From the NCBI RefSeq assembly GCF_913776295.1, contig NZ_CAJYOJ010000032.1:1-63915 (forward strand): 63,915 nucleotides of DNA. The letters run 5' to 3'. Source of the stretch: an uncultured Pedobacter sp. Lineage in GTDB: Bacteria > Bacteroidota > Bacteroidia > Sphingobacteriales > Sphingobacteriaceae. A model generated the notes under the pieces. That model saw nothing but the letters and a program-made list of their open reading frames with translations, ran no database searches and was not told the DNA's origin. Position 1 is the first letter of the stretch, and each line of letters begins with the position of its first letter. Made by a program: the position numbers and the translations under genes. This document shows positions 53,871-63,286 of the stretch, piece by piece.

Positions 53871-55751
53871 CTATTTCGCTGACCAAACATTATCTTTCGG
53901 TGTGGCATCCATAAAGATCCCATTATCCAATGCAACTGATTTTATTTTTTTAGCCGTATTCAGTGCTATGTTAAGCTCTTTTTGGTTGGCTTTCCAAACT
54001 GAAGGGTTTTTGTGGATAGTCTCCGTTTTCCCATCGGAATAGGTTATCACCATATCAAACGGAATGGCAAATCCGCCTACATTTTTAATGCTTACCGTTG
54101 ATTTTCCTTTTGCAGTTGTTACTTTGCTAATGGCTAAATCGAGGTAGTTGTTGGTAAAGAACCAATTCTGGAAAAACCAGTTTAGATTCTGTCCTGAACC
54201 TGCATTCATGGAGTTAAAGTAATCCCATGGAATAGGATGTTTGCCATTCCAGTTGCTCATATAGGTGTGCAGTGCTTTTTTAAACAAATCATCTCCGAGC
54301 ATATCTTTGAGCGCCAGATAAGATAATGAAGCTTTACCGTAAGAGTTGTTCCCATAACCTGCGCCCGAAACCTGATCAGACATTGAAATGATAGGCTGGT
54401 CTTCTTCTGCAGATTTATCATTAATATAATTGTTTACTCTAAATTTTCTGTAAAAATCGTCGGCAGCCTGTTTGCCATGCTCAGCAATACCAATTAAATA
54501 TTCGAATGTGGTAGCCCATCCTTCGTCCATATAGGCATAACGGGTTTCATTAATACCCATATAAAAAGGAAAGTAAGTGTGTGCAACCTCATGATCCTGA
54601 ACCAATTGTGCAAATACCGGATCGCCAAACTGCGAATCATTCACCATCATCGGATACTCCATATCTGCAAAACCCTGAAAAGCAATGGTTTTTGCATAAG
54701 GGTAGGGGATGCCCGGCCAATTGTTTGAGAACCAATCTAAAGCATTAAGATTGTACTTCACCGAGTTGATAAAATCTGTTCCTGTAGTTGGGTTGTAAGC
54801 AGCCTGGGCACTTGCACGGCGATTTGTTTTCTTGTCTACAATTACGCTGGCTCCATCCCAAACATAGTGGTTACTTAAAGCAAAGGTAACATCGGTAATG
54901 TGGTTCACGGCAAATTTCCAGGTATTCCAGTCTTTTTGCTGAGTCACTTTACCATCTTTCATTTCCTGCCCGGTGGCAATATGGATCACTTCATCTCCAT
55001 TATATGATTTTTTTAAACGTGCAGAAATCTCCGGCTGCAATACCTCATCAGGGTTCAGAAAATCGCCGGTTGCATAAACCACATAGTTTTTAGGGGCTTT
55101 AATCGTGAATTCGTAATCGTTAAAGTCGTTGTAAAATTCGGCCCTATCGGTGTGTGGGATTCGATCCCAGCCGTTATAATCATCATATACCGATATGCGC
55201 GGGTAACTGTAAGCTACAAAGAAAGAGTTTGGATCAATCTGCCCCTCGCGGCCGCTTTCCTTCGAAAGTGGATAATCCCACTCAATTTTAACGGTGATTT
55301 TAGATTTTGGTAACAAAGGTTTTTTTAACGTAACATTACCAACCGTTCCCCAGTTTTTGCTATCTACCTGATATTTTTGACCATCTACCCAAAAAGCCTT
55401 AATATTTAAACCTGTACTCAAAAAATCTTCGCTTACTGCGCCACTTCTTGGTGAAGTGGGTTTGTGGAGGTTGTTTACAAAGCGGATGGTCAGGTTTTTT
55501 AAAGTATCAGAACTATTGTTGCTATACAAAATTTCTTCTTTGCCGCTCACCACTTTGGTTTCGGCATCTACCTGGATATCCATATTATATTTACCATGGT
55601 TTTGCCAATAATTCGGGCCAGGTTTCCCATTCATGGCACGCGTACCTTTAGTGTATGCTGCTTTAATATTCCGGGGCATGTAAAGTTCCTGTGCAGAAAG
55701 CGTATAACCACTCAGGCAAACGAGCAGGGCAATAGAAAATAGTTTTTTCAT
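53871..55751 (-). CDS. M1-family metallopeptidase
   Basis: A 626-aa secreted aminopeptidase-like protein (signal peptide 1-20, ending LSAQ). The zinc motif HEVAH lies near residues 386-390 with the distal Glu in YAYMDEGWA; the region GFADMEYPMM stands for the GAMEN exopeptidase motif. An N-terminal beta-saddle domain precedes the catalytic part. Divergent from greA. Confidence 0.92.
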   Translation of the reverse strand: MKKLFSIALLVCLSGYTLSAQELYMPRNIKAAYTKGTRAMNGKPGPNYWQNHGKYNMDIQVDAETKVVSGKEEILYSNNSSDTLKNLTIRFVNNLHKPTSPRSGAVSEDFLSTGLNIKAFWVDGQKYQVDSKNWGTVGNVTLKKPLLPKSKITVKIEWDYPLSKESGREGQIDPNSFFVAYSYPRISVYDDYNGWDRIPHTDRAEFYNDFNDYEFTIKAPKNYVVYATGDFLNPDEVLQPEISARLKKSYNGDEVIHIATGQEMKDGKVTQQKDWNTWKFAVNHITDVTFALSNHYVWDGASVIVDKKTNRRASAQAAYNPTTGTDFINSVKYNLNALDWFSNNWPGIPYPYAKTIAFQGFADMEYPMMVNDSQFGDPVFAQLVQDHEVAHTYFPFYMGINETRYAYMDEGWATTFEYLIGIAEHGKQAADDFYRKFRVNNYINDKSAEEDQPIISMSDQVSGAGYGNNSYGKASLSYLALKDMLGDDLFKKALHTYMSNWNGKHPIPWDYFNSMNAGSGQNLNWFFQNWFFTNNYLDLAISKVTTAKGKSTVSIKNVGGFAIPFDMVITYSDGKTETIHKNPSVWKANQKELNIALNTAKKIKSVALDNGIFMDATPKDNVWSAK

Positions 55752-55910
55752 TTTTTAAGAATAATTTAAGCTAAATTAAAATTAATGATTGAATTTTGGA
55801 TGTCTGTACGACTGAATGTTGCGGATCTGTTCCATTTTGTTTTTGAAGGCAACAGCCTGATGTAAAAAAGGGCTGCGAAAGCTAAAATTCCGTTAAATCT
55901 TAATCTTTTA

Positions 55911-55942
55911 TTTGCTTTTGTAATTTCCACATTTTATCTTCG
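55911..55942 (+). promoter_or_regulatory. Promoter of greA
   Basis: TTTG (55911-55914), 20-nt spacer, TATCTTCG (55935-55942), one mismatch to TAnnTTTG. The transcript would start near 55948, upstream of the leader hairpin. Confidence 0.5.
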
Positions 55943-55954
55943 TTATAATTGAAG

Positions 55955-55998
55955 CAAGACTATGTAGCAAACCAACTATATAGTCTTGTTTGTTTTTT
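55955..55998 (+). terminator. Intrinsic terminator within the greA leader
   Basis: 55955-55967 pairs with 55976-55988 over 13 bp (one G-U), 8-nt loop, followed by TTTGTTTTTT. It lies between the predicted greA promoter and the greA ATG (56027). No gene on the plus strand ends before it (the neighbour is divergent), so it can only act on the greA transcript. A comparable early terminator in E. coli greA yields the GraL RNA. Confidence 0.7.
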
Positions 55999-56026
55999 AT
56001 AGCGTTTGAACAAAATTAATAGAGCA

Positions 56027-56500
56027 ATGACAGAGGTAACATATTATACCCAAGAAGGGTTAGATAAATTAAAAGAGGAAGTTCATTATTTAACTACCAC
56101 CGGTCGTCAGCTAATATCTAAAGCAATTGCAGAAGCAAGGGATAAAGGTGATTTATCGGAGAATGCAGAATACGATGCAGCAAAAGAAGCACAGGGGCTG
56201 CATGAAGCTAAAATAGCTAAATTACAGAATACGTTGGCAAATGCACGTTTGATTGATGAATCGCGTTTGGATTTATCAAAAGTGCTGGCATTATCCATCG
56301 TAAAAATAAAAAATGTTAAAAACGGTGCAACCATGACCTATCAACTGGTGGCAGAAAGTGAAGCAGATTTAAAAACCGGGAAAATTTCTGTCAAATCACC
56401 AATTGCACAGGGATTGTTGGGTAAATCTGTAGGAGAACTTGCCGAAATCGAAGTGCCTGCCGGCAAAATGCAGTTTGAAGTTTTAGAAATATCAAGATAA
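56027..56500 (+). CDS. greA: Transcription elongation factor GreA
   Basis: A 157-aa factor that inserts its coiled coil into RNA polymerase and triggers cleavage of backtracked RNA. The coiled-coil tip with the acidic residues is in SENAEYDAAKEAQ; the C-terminal FKBP-like domain ends LLGKSVGELAEIEVPAG. ATG 56027 is used; a TTG at 56006 would add seven residues. Confidence 0.95.
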   Translation: MTEVTYYTQEGLDKLKEEVHYLTTTGRQLISKAIAEARDKGDLSENAEYDAAKEAQGLHEAKIAKLQNTLANARLIDESRLDLSKVLALSIVKIKNVKNGATMTYQLVAESEADLKTGKISVKSPIAQGLLGKSVGELAEIEVPAGKMQFEVLEISR

Positions 56501-56583
56501 GGTAGAAGGCGGAGGGTTTAAGGCTTAAGGTCTACACTCCGCTCTAAAAACCTTACACCTTCCACCTTTTAACCTTCCACCCT
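56501..56583. repeat. Imperfect inverted repeat between greA and the HIT gene
   Basis: GGTAGAAGGCGGAGGG...AAGGCTTAAGGT on the left resembles the reverse complement of ACCTTACACCTTCCACC...CCTTCCACC on the right. It looks like a dispersed intergenic repeat. Confidence 0.5.
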
Positions 56584-56982
56584 ATGACTATCTTCTCTAA
56601 AATCGTTGCAGGCGAAATTCCTGCTCATGTTGTTGCTGAAACTGTAGAATATCTGGCATTTTTAGACGTTTCGCCATTAACGGCTGGCCATGTGCTGGTT
56701 ATCCCAAAAATTGAAGTAGATTATCTCTTCGATATGGATGAAGACTTATACGTTGGTTTGTGGATGTTTGCTAAAATTGTGGCAAAAGGCGTTAAAATAG
56801 CCTTTCCGTGCAAAAAAGTAGGCGTTTCAGTAATTGGATTGGAAGTGCCGCATGCACATATTCATTTAATTCCAATGAATAATGTTAGCGATATGAATTT
56901 CAGCAAGGAAAAGTTAAAGCCAAGTAATGAAGAATTGGCTGAAGCAGCTGAAAAAATTAAACAAGCCTTGTTAGAAGTATAA
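56584..56982 (+). CDS. HIT family (histidine triad) protein
   Basis: A 132-aa nucleotide hydrolase/transferase of the HIT superfamily. The triad is HAHIH (His90, His92, His94), preceded by the opening IFSKIVAGEIPAHVVAE typical of HinT-like proteins. It probably hydrolyses AMP-linked small molecules. Possibly co-transcribed with greA (83-nt gap). Confidence 0.93.
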   Translation: MTIFSKIVAGEIPAHVVAETVEYLAFLDVSPLTAGHVLVIPKIEVDYLFDMDEDLYVGLWMFAKIVAKGVKIAFPCKKVGVSVIGLEVPHAHIHLIPMNNVSDMNFSKEKLKPSNEELAEAAEKIKQALLEV

Positions 56983-57037
56983 AAAAAGGCCTGCTGTAAA
57001 GGCACAGCTGGCCATTCTATTTGTCCACCCCCAAATT

Positions 57038-57907
57038 TTATTGTGCAGGAGCAACTGTTGTTGTGGTTGAAACATAAGGCCAAACTGAGCCTGGAGCTGC
57101 CGAGCCTGGGACAGTGATTCCCTTGTTATCGCCTCTTTTTGTATCTGATACAAAATAATACAAGGGCCACCCTTTATAGGTAAGCTGTTTTTTATTCACG
57201 CTGGCCACAGTAATTACACCCAGATCCGTTTTTGCCATTACTGATGGAACATTCATTATTTCAGAAGTATAAACCGGCCATATTCCTTCTTGTGTTGTGC
57301 CTTTTGTATAGGTATTTACACCATTCTTATCAGGAGCAAAAGCATAAAGTGTTCTGCCAAATGCATCGGTAAAGTATTTGGTAAAGCCGCTGCCTTCTAT
57401 ATACGCACTGGTATAACTTTTGGTATCAGCACCTACCAGCTGCGCGTTGGCCAGCATCAAAGAATAATCAGGTTTTGCCACAAACCAGATGCCACCAACT
57501 CCATCGCCCTTAATATCACCTTTAGCGGCATCGCCAGCGAAATAATAAAGCGGATACCCACGGTAAGTGCTTTGTTTACGTCCATCAGCACGGGTAACCT
57601 CGCCCACTTCTGCTTTGTTCAGTTTCAAATCTGTACTGGCATCGGCACTGTAGTAAAGCGGCCAATTGGTTTCGCAACCATTTGTACATGTAGGTACTCC
57701 CGCAGCATCATTGGCAAAAAAGTATAAGGTTTTACCGTCTTTATCTGTTAAGACTGACCCGAATTTGGAATCAGTTGCCAGCTGGATTCCTTTGTTGTTA
57801 TTAACAGGTTGGTTCATTGCCCCGTCTGAACCGCTTTTTTTACATGCGGCGAATACCACAGCTACACTAAGTATAGCCAGTAGATTTCTTTTTAAGTAGA
57901 TTAGCAT
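57038..57907 (-). CDS. Lipoprotein with Yx(FWY)xxD secreted repeats (COG4315)
   Basis: A 289-aa lipoprotein (lipobox FAAC near residue 21). Two repeats of the family: FGSVLTDKDGKTLYFFAND...TCTNGCETNWPLYY and KYFTDAFGRTLYAFAPD...WPVY, each followed by a second KGWPLYYF-type unit. The function is unknown; related proteins are often next to sigma factors. It is divergent from an ECF sigma factor gene. Confidence 0.88.
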   Translation of the reverse strand: MLIYLKRNLLAILSVAVVFAACKKSGSDGAMNQPVNNNKGIQLATDSKFGSVLTDKDGKTLYFFANDAAGVPTCTNGCETNWPLYYSADASTDLKLNKAEVGEVTRADGRKQSTYRGYPLYYFAGDAAKGDIKGDGVGGIWFVAKPDYSLMLANAQLVGADTKSYTSAYIEGSGFTKYFTDAFGRTLYAFAPDKNGVNTYTKGTTQEGIWPVYTSEIMNVPSVMAKTDLGVITVASVNKKQLTYKGWPLYYFVSDTKRGDNKGITVPGSAAPGSVWPYVSTTTTVAPAQ

Positions 57908-58097
57908 AAGATTTTTGTTTTAGTTTTAACTTTAATAAAAATTGATATGCCACTATTACGCCTATAGGTTTTAAAAGGTTGCTTCCATAAGGTAGGTTTT
58001 TAAGCTAAAATGGATAGTTTAAACTATTTTAAAAAAAATGCTTTTTGAAGCAACCTTTCATTGTTCCTGATCGTAATGTGTGTTGAAAGGAGAGTTT

Positions 58098-58724
58098 GTG
58101 ACCGCTAAGCGCGACAAAGAAGATATTCTTATACAAAAGTATATTCAAGGCTGCGTTAGAAATGAAAGAGATAGTCAAAAAGCGCTATATCAGCATTTCT
58201 ATAGCTTTGCTATGGGTATCTGTTTGCGTTATGCGAACGACAGGTTGGATGCTGCGGGAATTTTAAATGATGGTTTTTTTAAAGCTTTTAAGAACATTTC
58301 CAAATATGAACCTGGCAAAGCGTTTTTACCATGGCTTGGGCGCATCATCACCAATACGGCTATCGATTACTATCGTGCCAACCTAAAATTTGCAGATCAC
58401 GTTGATGTTGTTGATCATGAAAATGTACCACAGGTAAGTTCTGTATATGATCAATTGGCCTATCAGGATTTATTGGCGCTGGTACAGGAGCTAAGTCCGG
58501 GTTACCGTACTGTATTTAACCTCTTTGCCATAGACGGCTATACGCATGAAGAGATTTCTGAAGTGCTGGGAATATCTGTAGGTACATCAAAATCTAATCT
58601 GTTCAAGGCAAGGCAAAAACTACAGGAAATGTTAAAAGCTACAGAGGCGAAAACTTACCAGGTAAGGAGTTCGGAAGTAGACAGGAACCGTTTACAGGTA
58701 AGGTTAAACACAAATATGCAATGA
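58098..58724 (+). CDS. ECF-type RNA polymerase sigma factor
   Basis: A sigma-70 family protein of 208 aa. Region 2 covers DSQKALYQHFYSFAMGICLRYANDR...GKAFLPWLGRIITNTAIDYYR; region 4 is LSPGYRTVFNLFAIDGYTHEEISEVLGISVGTSKSNLFKARQKL in its parts. GTG 58098 is chosen because AAAGGAG lies 5 nt before it; GTG 58080 would add six residues. The stop overlaps the next gene start by 4 nt. Confidence 0.9.
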   Translation: MTAKRDKEDILIQKYIQGCVRNERDSQKALYQHFYSFAMGICLRYANDRLDAAGILNDGFFKAFKNISKYEPGKAFLPWLGRIITNTAIDYYRANLKFADHVDVVDHENVPQVSSVYDQLAYQDLLALVQELSPGYRTVFNLFAIDGYTHEEISEVLGISVGTSKSNLFKARQKLQEMLKATEAKTYQVRSSEVDRNRLQVRLNTNMQ

Positions 58725-59905
58725 AAGAGGGAAAAGATTTAGATAAATTATTTAAGGATGGATTGGAAAATCCCGACCTTCCTTTTAATGATTTAGATTG
58801 GGATCATCTGGAGGAGAGGTTGCATCCAAAGCCGAGAAGGAGGATGGTACCGATAATCTGGTTAACTGCTGTGGCTGGGATTGCTGCAATGTTGCTGGTG
58901 GTGTTTTTGTTGGTTAAGCCTGATGCTGAGCGGTCTAAAAATAGTCAGGTTAAAACCAAAATAAAAAAAGACAATAATGCTGTTAAACCTATAATTGATA
59001 AAGAAGAGTTGGTTAAAAAGCCGGCAGATGAAAATAGTCCTGCCAGAGATAAACAAGAAAGTTTAATGACTGGTAATCATTATGCAGACAAAGCTTCCCG
59101 TACGCAGAAAGGAGCTGAAGTAAGATTCGCAGGGGCAATTTCACCAAAAATGATGGAAACTGGCATTGATCATAATAGCCAGTTGGTTGATGTGATTTAC
59201 AAACCTGAAATAAGGACTGAAACGGTACCAGTAGCATTTGAAGCGCAAACTTCTGTGTTTGAACCTGCCCAGGGAAAGGTGGCAAAAATTAAAGATCCTG
59301 TTTTTAAAAAGAAACCCCGACTGATATTAAGTATTCTGGCTGCGCCCGATTTAACCAGTGTACAAAAATCAGGGCAAAGTAGCTTAAGCGGAGGCTTGGG
59401 TATTGAAGCGACCGTTATCCTGACAAAAAAATGGAGTATTACTACCGGTGCATCTTATGCAAAGAAAATTTACGATTCGGATTTTAGTTTATACAAGCCC
59501 AACACGAACTATGTATTCGGTATAAAACCATCAAACATCCATGCCAATTGTGATGTAGTGGATATTCCGGTCAATGTAAATTACAAAGTTTTTGATAACA
59601 GCCGTAATTCTATTTCTGTAAGTACGGGTTTATCCAGTTATTTGATGTTAAAAGAGAAATATAGCTTCTCTTACAATGGTACTTATCAGGGGCCGAAAGA
59701 TTTCGAAGTCAAAAATGAGAACCAGCATTACTTAGGTATAGCGAATGTTGGTGTAGAGTTTCAGCATAAAATCAATCATAACTTAAGCATCAGTGCGAAA
59801 CCTTTTATGAAAATTCCGTTAACAGATATCGGTTACGGAAATAGCAGGTTATCCTCAACAGGTGTGGCCATTTCGGTAAATATGAATCTGTTTAGAAGGA
59901 ATTAG
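58721..59905 (+). CDS. Putative anti-sigma factor fused to an outer-membrane-barrel-like domain
   Basis: A 394-aa protein. Residues 1-45 are cytoplasmic and acidic (LDKLFKDGLENPDLPFNDLDWDHLE without the full motif shown), then one helix (about 45-65), a Lys-rich linker to about 190, and a C-terminal region with alternating strands typical of outer membrane beta-barrel proteins, ending MNLFRRN. ATGA overlap with the sigma factor gene points to a sigma/anti-sigma pair. The barrel-like end on a protein with an inner-membrane helix is odd but seen in Bacteroidota. Confidence 0.7.
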   Translation: MKEGKDLDKLFKDGLENPDLPFNDLDWDHLEERLHPKPRRRMVPIIWLTAVAGIAAMLLVVFLLVKPDAERSKNSQVKTKIKKDNNAVKPIIDKEELVKKPADENSPARDKQESLMTGNHYADKASRTQKGAEVRFAGAISPKMMETGIDHNSQLVDVIYKPEIRTETVPVAFEAQTSVFEPAQGKVAKIKDPVFKKKPRLILSILAAPDLTSVQKSGQSSLSGGLGIEATVILTKKWSITTGASYAKKIYDSDFSLYKPNTNYVFGIKPSNIHANCDVVDIPVNVNYKVFDNSRNSISVSTGLSSYLMLKEKYSFSYNGTYQGPKDFEVKNENQHYLGIANVGVEFQHKINHNLSISAKPFMKIPLTDIGYGNSRLSSTGVAISVNMNLFRRN

Positions 59906-60792
59906 TGTTTAATATTACGGATGGGATCTGGTAAAGGCACAAAATCGGTTTCTCCCGGTACAGGTTTAAAAGTTTGTTCCAGCCACTTTATTTTGGCTTT
60001 TTCAATTAATTCCCTGTCAGAGGCCACAAAGTTCCAGTAAATAAAACGTTCTTCAGGAAAGGGTTCGCCCCCGAAAATATAGACAGTGGTATTTTCGTGC
60101 AGGGTGAATTCACAAAGTTTAGCATCATTGGCGATCAAAATTAATCGCGGTTCAAAAATATTTCCTTCACTTTCAATGGCACCTTCTAAAATATACAGTG
60201 CACTTTCACCAAATAGGGAATCGCCAATGTTTACTTTCTGACGCTTAGTGCTTTTTAGCTCTAAAAAATATAAAGGGCTATATACCGGTACCGGCGATTG
60301 ATAACCAAAAGCTTCACCTGCAATCAGTTTAAAGTGAACATCATCCTGAGCCCAGCTTGGGATATCTGACTCTTCCACGTGGAAAAATTCGGGATCCATC
60401 TGTTCTAGTGCTTTTGGCAAAGCTACCCAGATCTGCAGGCCATGAAGCATTTTATCCGTATGCCTCAGGTATTCCGGCGTTCTTTCTGAATGTACAATGC
60501 CACTGCCTGATGTCATCCAGTTTACCTGCCCCGGTTTGATTATCACGTCAGATCCCAGGCTGTCTTTATGCGTAATCTCTCCCTCGAATAAAAAAGTTAA
60601 GGTAGATAAGCCAATATGGGGGTGGGGTGGAACATCAAGGTTTTCATGATCACTCATTGCAGCCGGCCCCATGTGATCAATGAACGAAAACGGTCCAACC
60701 ATACGCTTCTCACGGAAAGGCAGGAGTCTGCCAACCATGAAATTGCCAATATTTGCGGGCCTTTCTTCGATAATGAGTTTAATGTTCGACAT
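59902..60792 (-). CDS. Pirin family protein
   Basis: A 296-aa bicupin. The metal site is in the N-terminal cupin: PHPHIGLSTLTFLFEGEITHKDS, with HSE in GSGIVHSER. Some bacterial pirins act as quercetinases; others bind regulators. ATG 60792 is chosen; a longer frame adds 33 residues without family support. Ends overlap the convergent gene by 4 nt. Confidence 0.88.
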   Translation of the reverse strand: MSNIKLIIEERPANIGNFMVGRLLPFREKRMVGPFSFIDHMGPAAMSDHENLDVPPHPHIGLSTLTFLFEGEITHKDSLGSDVIIKPGQVNWMTSGSGIVHSERTPEYLRHTDKMLHGLQIWVALPKALEQMDPEFFHVEESDIPSWAQDDVHFKLIAGEAFGYQSPVPVYSPLYFLELKSTKRQKVNIGDSLFGESALYILEGAIESEGNIFEPRLILIANDAKLCEFTLHENTTVYIFGGEPFPEERFIYWNFVASDRELIEKAKIKWLEQTFKPVPGETDFVPLPDPIRNIKH

Positions 60793-61173
60793 AGCGGAAT
60801 CGGTTTTTAATGATGTGAATTTATGGAAAAAGACTGGGATTGGTACCATAAAAGCAGCATTGTAATTTTGAGTCTTTTTATAAAGATGCAATCATTTCAC
60901 CTAATGCGTTTCTACAGGTTCAACGTGATAAGCATCAAATATATTCGTACCAATTAATGTATTCTGATAATTAATTTAGGCGACAAATTTGGTGGTTTAA
61001 TTTTATTTGGAAAGCAGTAACAGAAGTTCTTAGGCAACTGTAGTTCCACTCCCGCTCTGCCAATCGGAAGGAATTGGCATCCCGCTTCGATCCGCGTTTA
61101 GTTACCCAGGCCGGTGCTAAATACCTAAATGTTTCCTCATCTCATTAAAACCTGCTGTTACGGGCAAACCTTT

Positions 61174-61290
61174 GTTAAATAAACCCGACAGCAGCGCATA
61201 GCCCGGAATGGAGCGTAGCGAAACGAGGACTAGAAGCAAATGGCGGGACTACAGCACCTGTGAAAAACAGAACGTTCATTTCAAAAAAAA
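61174..61290 (+). repeat. 117-bp repeat, copy 1
   Basis: Starts GTTAAATAAACCCGACAG and ends CATTTCAAAAAAAA. Nearly identical to 61544-61660, with only a few differences (for example GCGTAGCG versus GCGCAGCG). Confidence 0.85.
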
Positions 61291-61543
61291 TCCTTGATTA
61301 GCGGGCATGTCATCTGCTACGCTACAACTAACCTTAAAAGTTAAAATTATTTAGTTGTTTTGGAAAGCAAAACCTGTAGCAATTCTTTTACAGCAGTCCC
61401 GCCCTTCGTTCCAAATCCTCGGCCTCATGCTTCGGCCTGTGGGTTTTCCACTATGGTCGGGTTTAGGTGGCGAGGCTGGTCATGCTATTAACGTTTTAAA
61501 GCAAATGCCTGGGAACAGGCTTTGCCTGGCAGAACAGAATGTG

Positions 61544-61660
61544 GTTAAATAAACCCGACAGTAGCGCATAGCCCGGAATGGAGCGCAGCGAAACGAGGAC
61601 TAGAAGCGAATGGCGGGACCACAGCACCTGTGAAAAACAGAACGTTCATTTCAAAAAAAA
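61544..61660 (+). repeat. 117-bp repeat, copy 2
   Basis: Same length as copy 1, 370 nt downstream. Its TAAACCCGAC end is the reverse complement of GTCGGGTTTA near 61458-61467, so together with the left arm it forms a long imperfect inverted repeat with a loop of about 80 nt. Confidence 0.85.
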
Positions 61661-62124
61661 CAGCAAAGATTGATCAGTAACAGGAAATGTGCGGTTCTCT
61701 ACCTTTGGCAATTTTAGCCCCGCTTTTGGTACGAGTTCCGGTGAACGACCGGAAGCTCTTCCCGACAATCCGGGTTTAGATGGCTAAGGCATGGCTGCTA
61801 TCAGAAGTGAAATAAACCCGACCGGCAGCGTTATCGGTGCTTTTTCAGGCGGATTAAGCCAGGGGCGGGGCTGGAGTAACCGAAGTACCACAGGCATTGC
61901 TTTCCTCATGATGGAAAAAGTTTTATTTTATTAAATGCTTTTATTGGATAATATAGTTTCTTCCCAGGGTCAGATGGTAACAGCTGACATCACAGATACA
62001 GTATTTCCATCGAATAAAATAATTTTTTTACCTGTTATTATAATACAAGAGATTGCCAATAGCTCTCTCTCCCGAACGTTCGGGACTATGCAGCAGTCGA
62101 GATGACAGCGACCTGATTTAACAA

Positions 62125-62150
62125 AAAAGCATCCCTTTCGAGATGCTTTT
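62125..62150 (-). terminator. Terminator of the ArsR-OYE operon
   Basis: AAAAGCATC (62125-62133) pairs with GATGCTTTT (62142-62150), 8-nt loop, six T on the minus strand; 25 nt past the reductase gene. Confidence 0.8.
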
Positions 62151-62174
62151 AAAATAAAGAGAAAAATATGGTTT

Positions 62175-63275
62175 TTATACCAACTGCATTAAAGCTTCTT
62201 TGCTAAAGCCCTTCAATTCTGCTAAACGGTTGTTCTTAATCTTTTCTACCCAGTTCGGATCTGCTAACAGCGGACGGCCAACTGCTACTAAATCAAAATC
62301 TCCACGGTCCATTCTGCGCACCAGTTCATCTAATGAGCTAGGCTGCGAACTTTGACCTGCGAAAGCACCAAAGAAATCACCGTCTAAACCAACTGAACCT
62401 ACAGAGATGGTGGCTTTACCCGTAACTTTTTTTGCCCATCCGGCAAAATTCAGGTCAGAACCTTCAAACTCGGGTTCCCAGAAACGTCGCTGCGAGCAAT
62501 GGAAAATATCAATTCCGGCTTCTGCGAGCGGGGTTAACCACTGTTCCATTTCCTGCTCGTTTTTAGCCAATTTGAAATCATAGGCAGCGGGTTTAAACTG
62601 CGATAAACGGATAATCAGAGCAAAATCTTCTCCAACTCTGTTCCGAACCTCCTTAATTACCTCAACAGCGAAACGGGTACGTTCTGCCAGTGTTTTTCCC
62701 CCATAAATATCAGTTCGGTTATTGGTGGCATCCCAAAAAAACTGATCGATCAGATATTGATGCGCACCATGTATCTCTACGGTATCAAAGCCTAAAGCCT
62801 TGGCATCAGCAGCTGCCTGGCCAAAAGCGGCAATGGTATCGGCAATGGCAGCATCTGTCATGGGTACTCCATTTTCGAAACCTGGTTTGTTGAAACCCGA
62901 TGGACCTTCGAATGGTGTACTTGGCCGCCAGCCTGATGCATGGTTTTCCATAATCCCCTGGTGCCAGATCTGAGGACCCATTTGCCCGCCGGCCTGATGC
63001 ACTTCATTAATAACCTGTTGCCATCCTGCCAAAGCCTCAGTACCATAAAAATGTGGAATGTTTGGATCTGCAGAAGAAGACGGGCGGTTAATTACCGTTC
63101 CTTCTGATAATATTAAACCTACTTCTCCGGCTGCTCTTTTTGCATAATAATTTGCAACCTCAGGTGTTGGCACTCCGCCCGGAGAGAATGATCTCGTCAT
63201 GGGTGCCATTACCACTCTATTTTTGATATTTAATGTTTTAAGGCTAAATGGCCTGAATAAACTATCGGTGTTCAT
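62175..63275 (-). CDS. Old yellow enzyme family alkene reductase
   Basis: A 366-aa FMN-dependent ene-reductase (NemA/XenB type) that reduces activated C=C bonds, quinones or nitro compounds with NAD(P)H. Segments seen: IKNRVVMAPMTRSFS, the substrate His pair region EIHGAHQYLIDQFFW, YGG, and the flavin-phosphate site FDLVAVGRPLLADPNWV. It lies 11 nt after an ArsR-type regulator gene. Confidence 0.93.
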   Translation of the reverse strand: MNTDSLFRPFSLKTLNIKNRVVMAPMTRSFSPGGVPTPEVANYYAKRAAGEVGLILSEGTVINRPSSSADPNIPHFYGTEALAGWQQVINEVHQAGGQMGPQIWHQGIMENHASGWRPSTPFEGPSGFNKPGFENGVPMTDAAIADTIAAFGQAAADAKALGFDTVEIHGAHQYLIDQFFWDATNNRTDIYGGKTLAERTRFAVEVIKEVRNRVGEDFALIIRLSQFKPAAYDFKLAKNEQEMEQWLTPLAEAGIDIFHCSQRRFWEPEFEGSDLNFAGWAKKVTGKATISVGSVGLDGDFFGAFAGQSSQPSSLDELVRRMDRGDFDLVAVGRPLLADPNWVEKIKNNRLAELKGFSKEALMQLV

Positions 63276-63286
63276 ATATTTCTAAA

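Larger units (their letters stand above)
60893..62120. other. Gene-free region made of composite repeats
   Basis: About 1.3 kb without a credible gene. It contains three successive units of a left arm (AGTCCCGC...GGGTTTAG) and a right arm (TAAACCCGAC...GGCGGGAC): about 61035-61290, 61390-61660 and 61700-61900. The arms are imperfect reverse complements of each other. The open frame at 61355-61552 is a by-product. Confidence 0.65.

Noticed and set aside
61355..61552. Open frame of 65 codons
   Set aside because: It lies inside the composite inverted repeat; its frame is explained by the repeat sequence.
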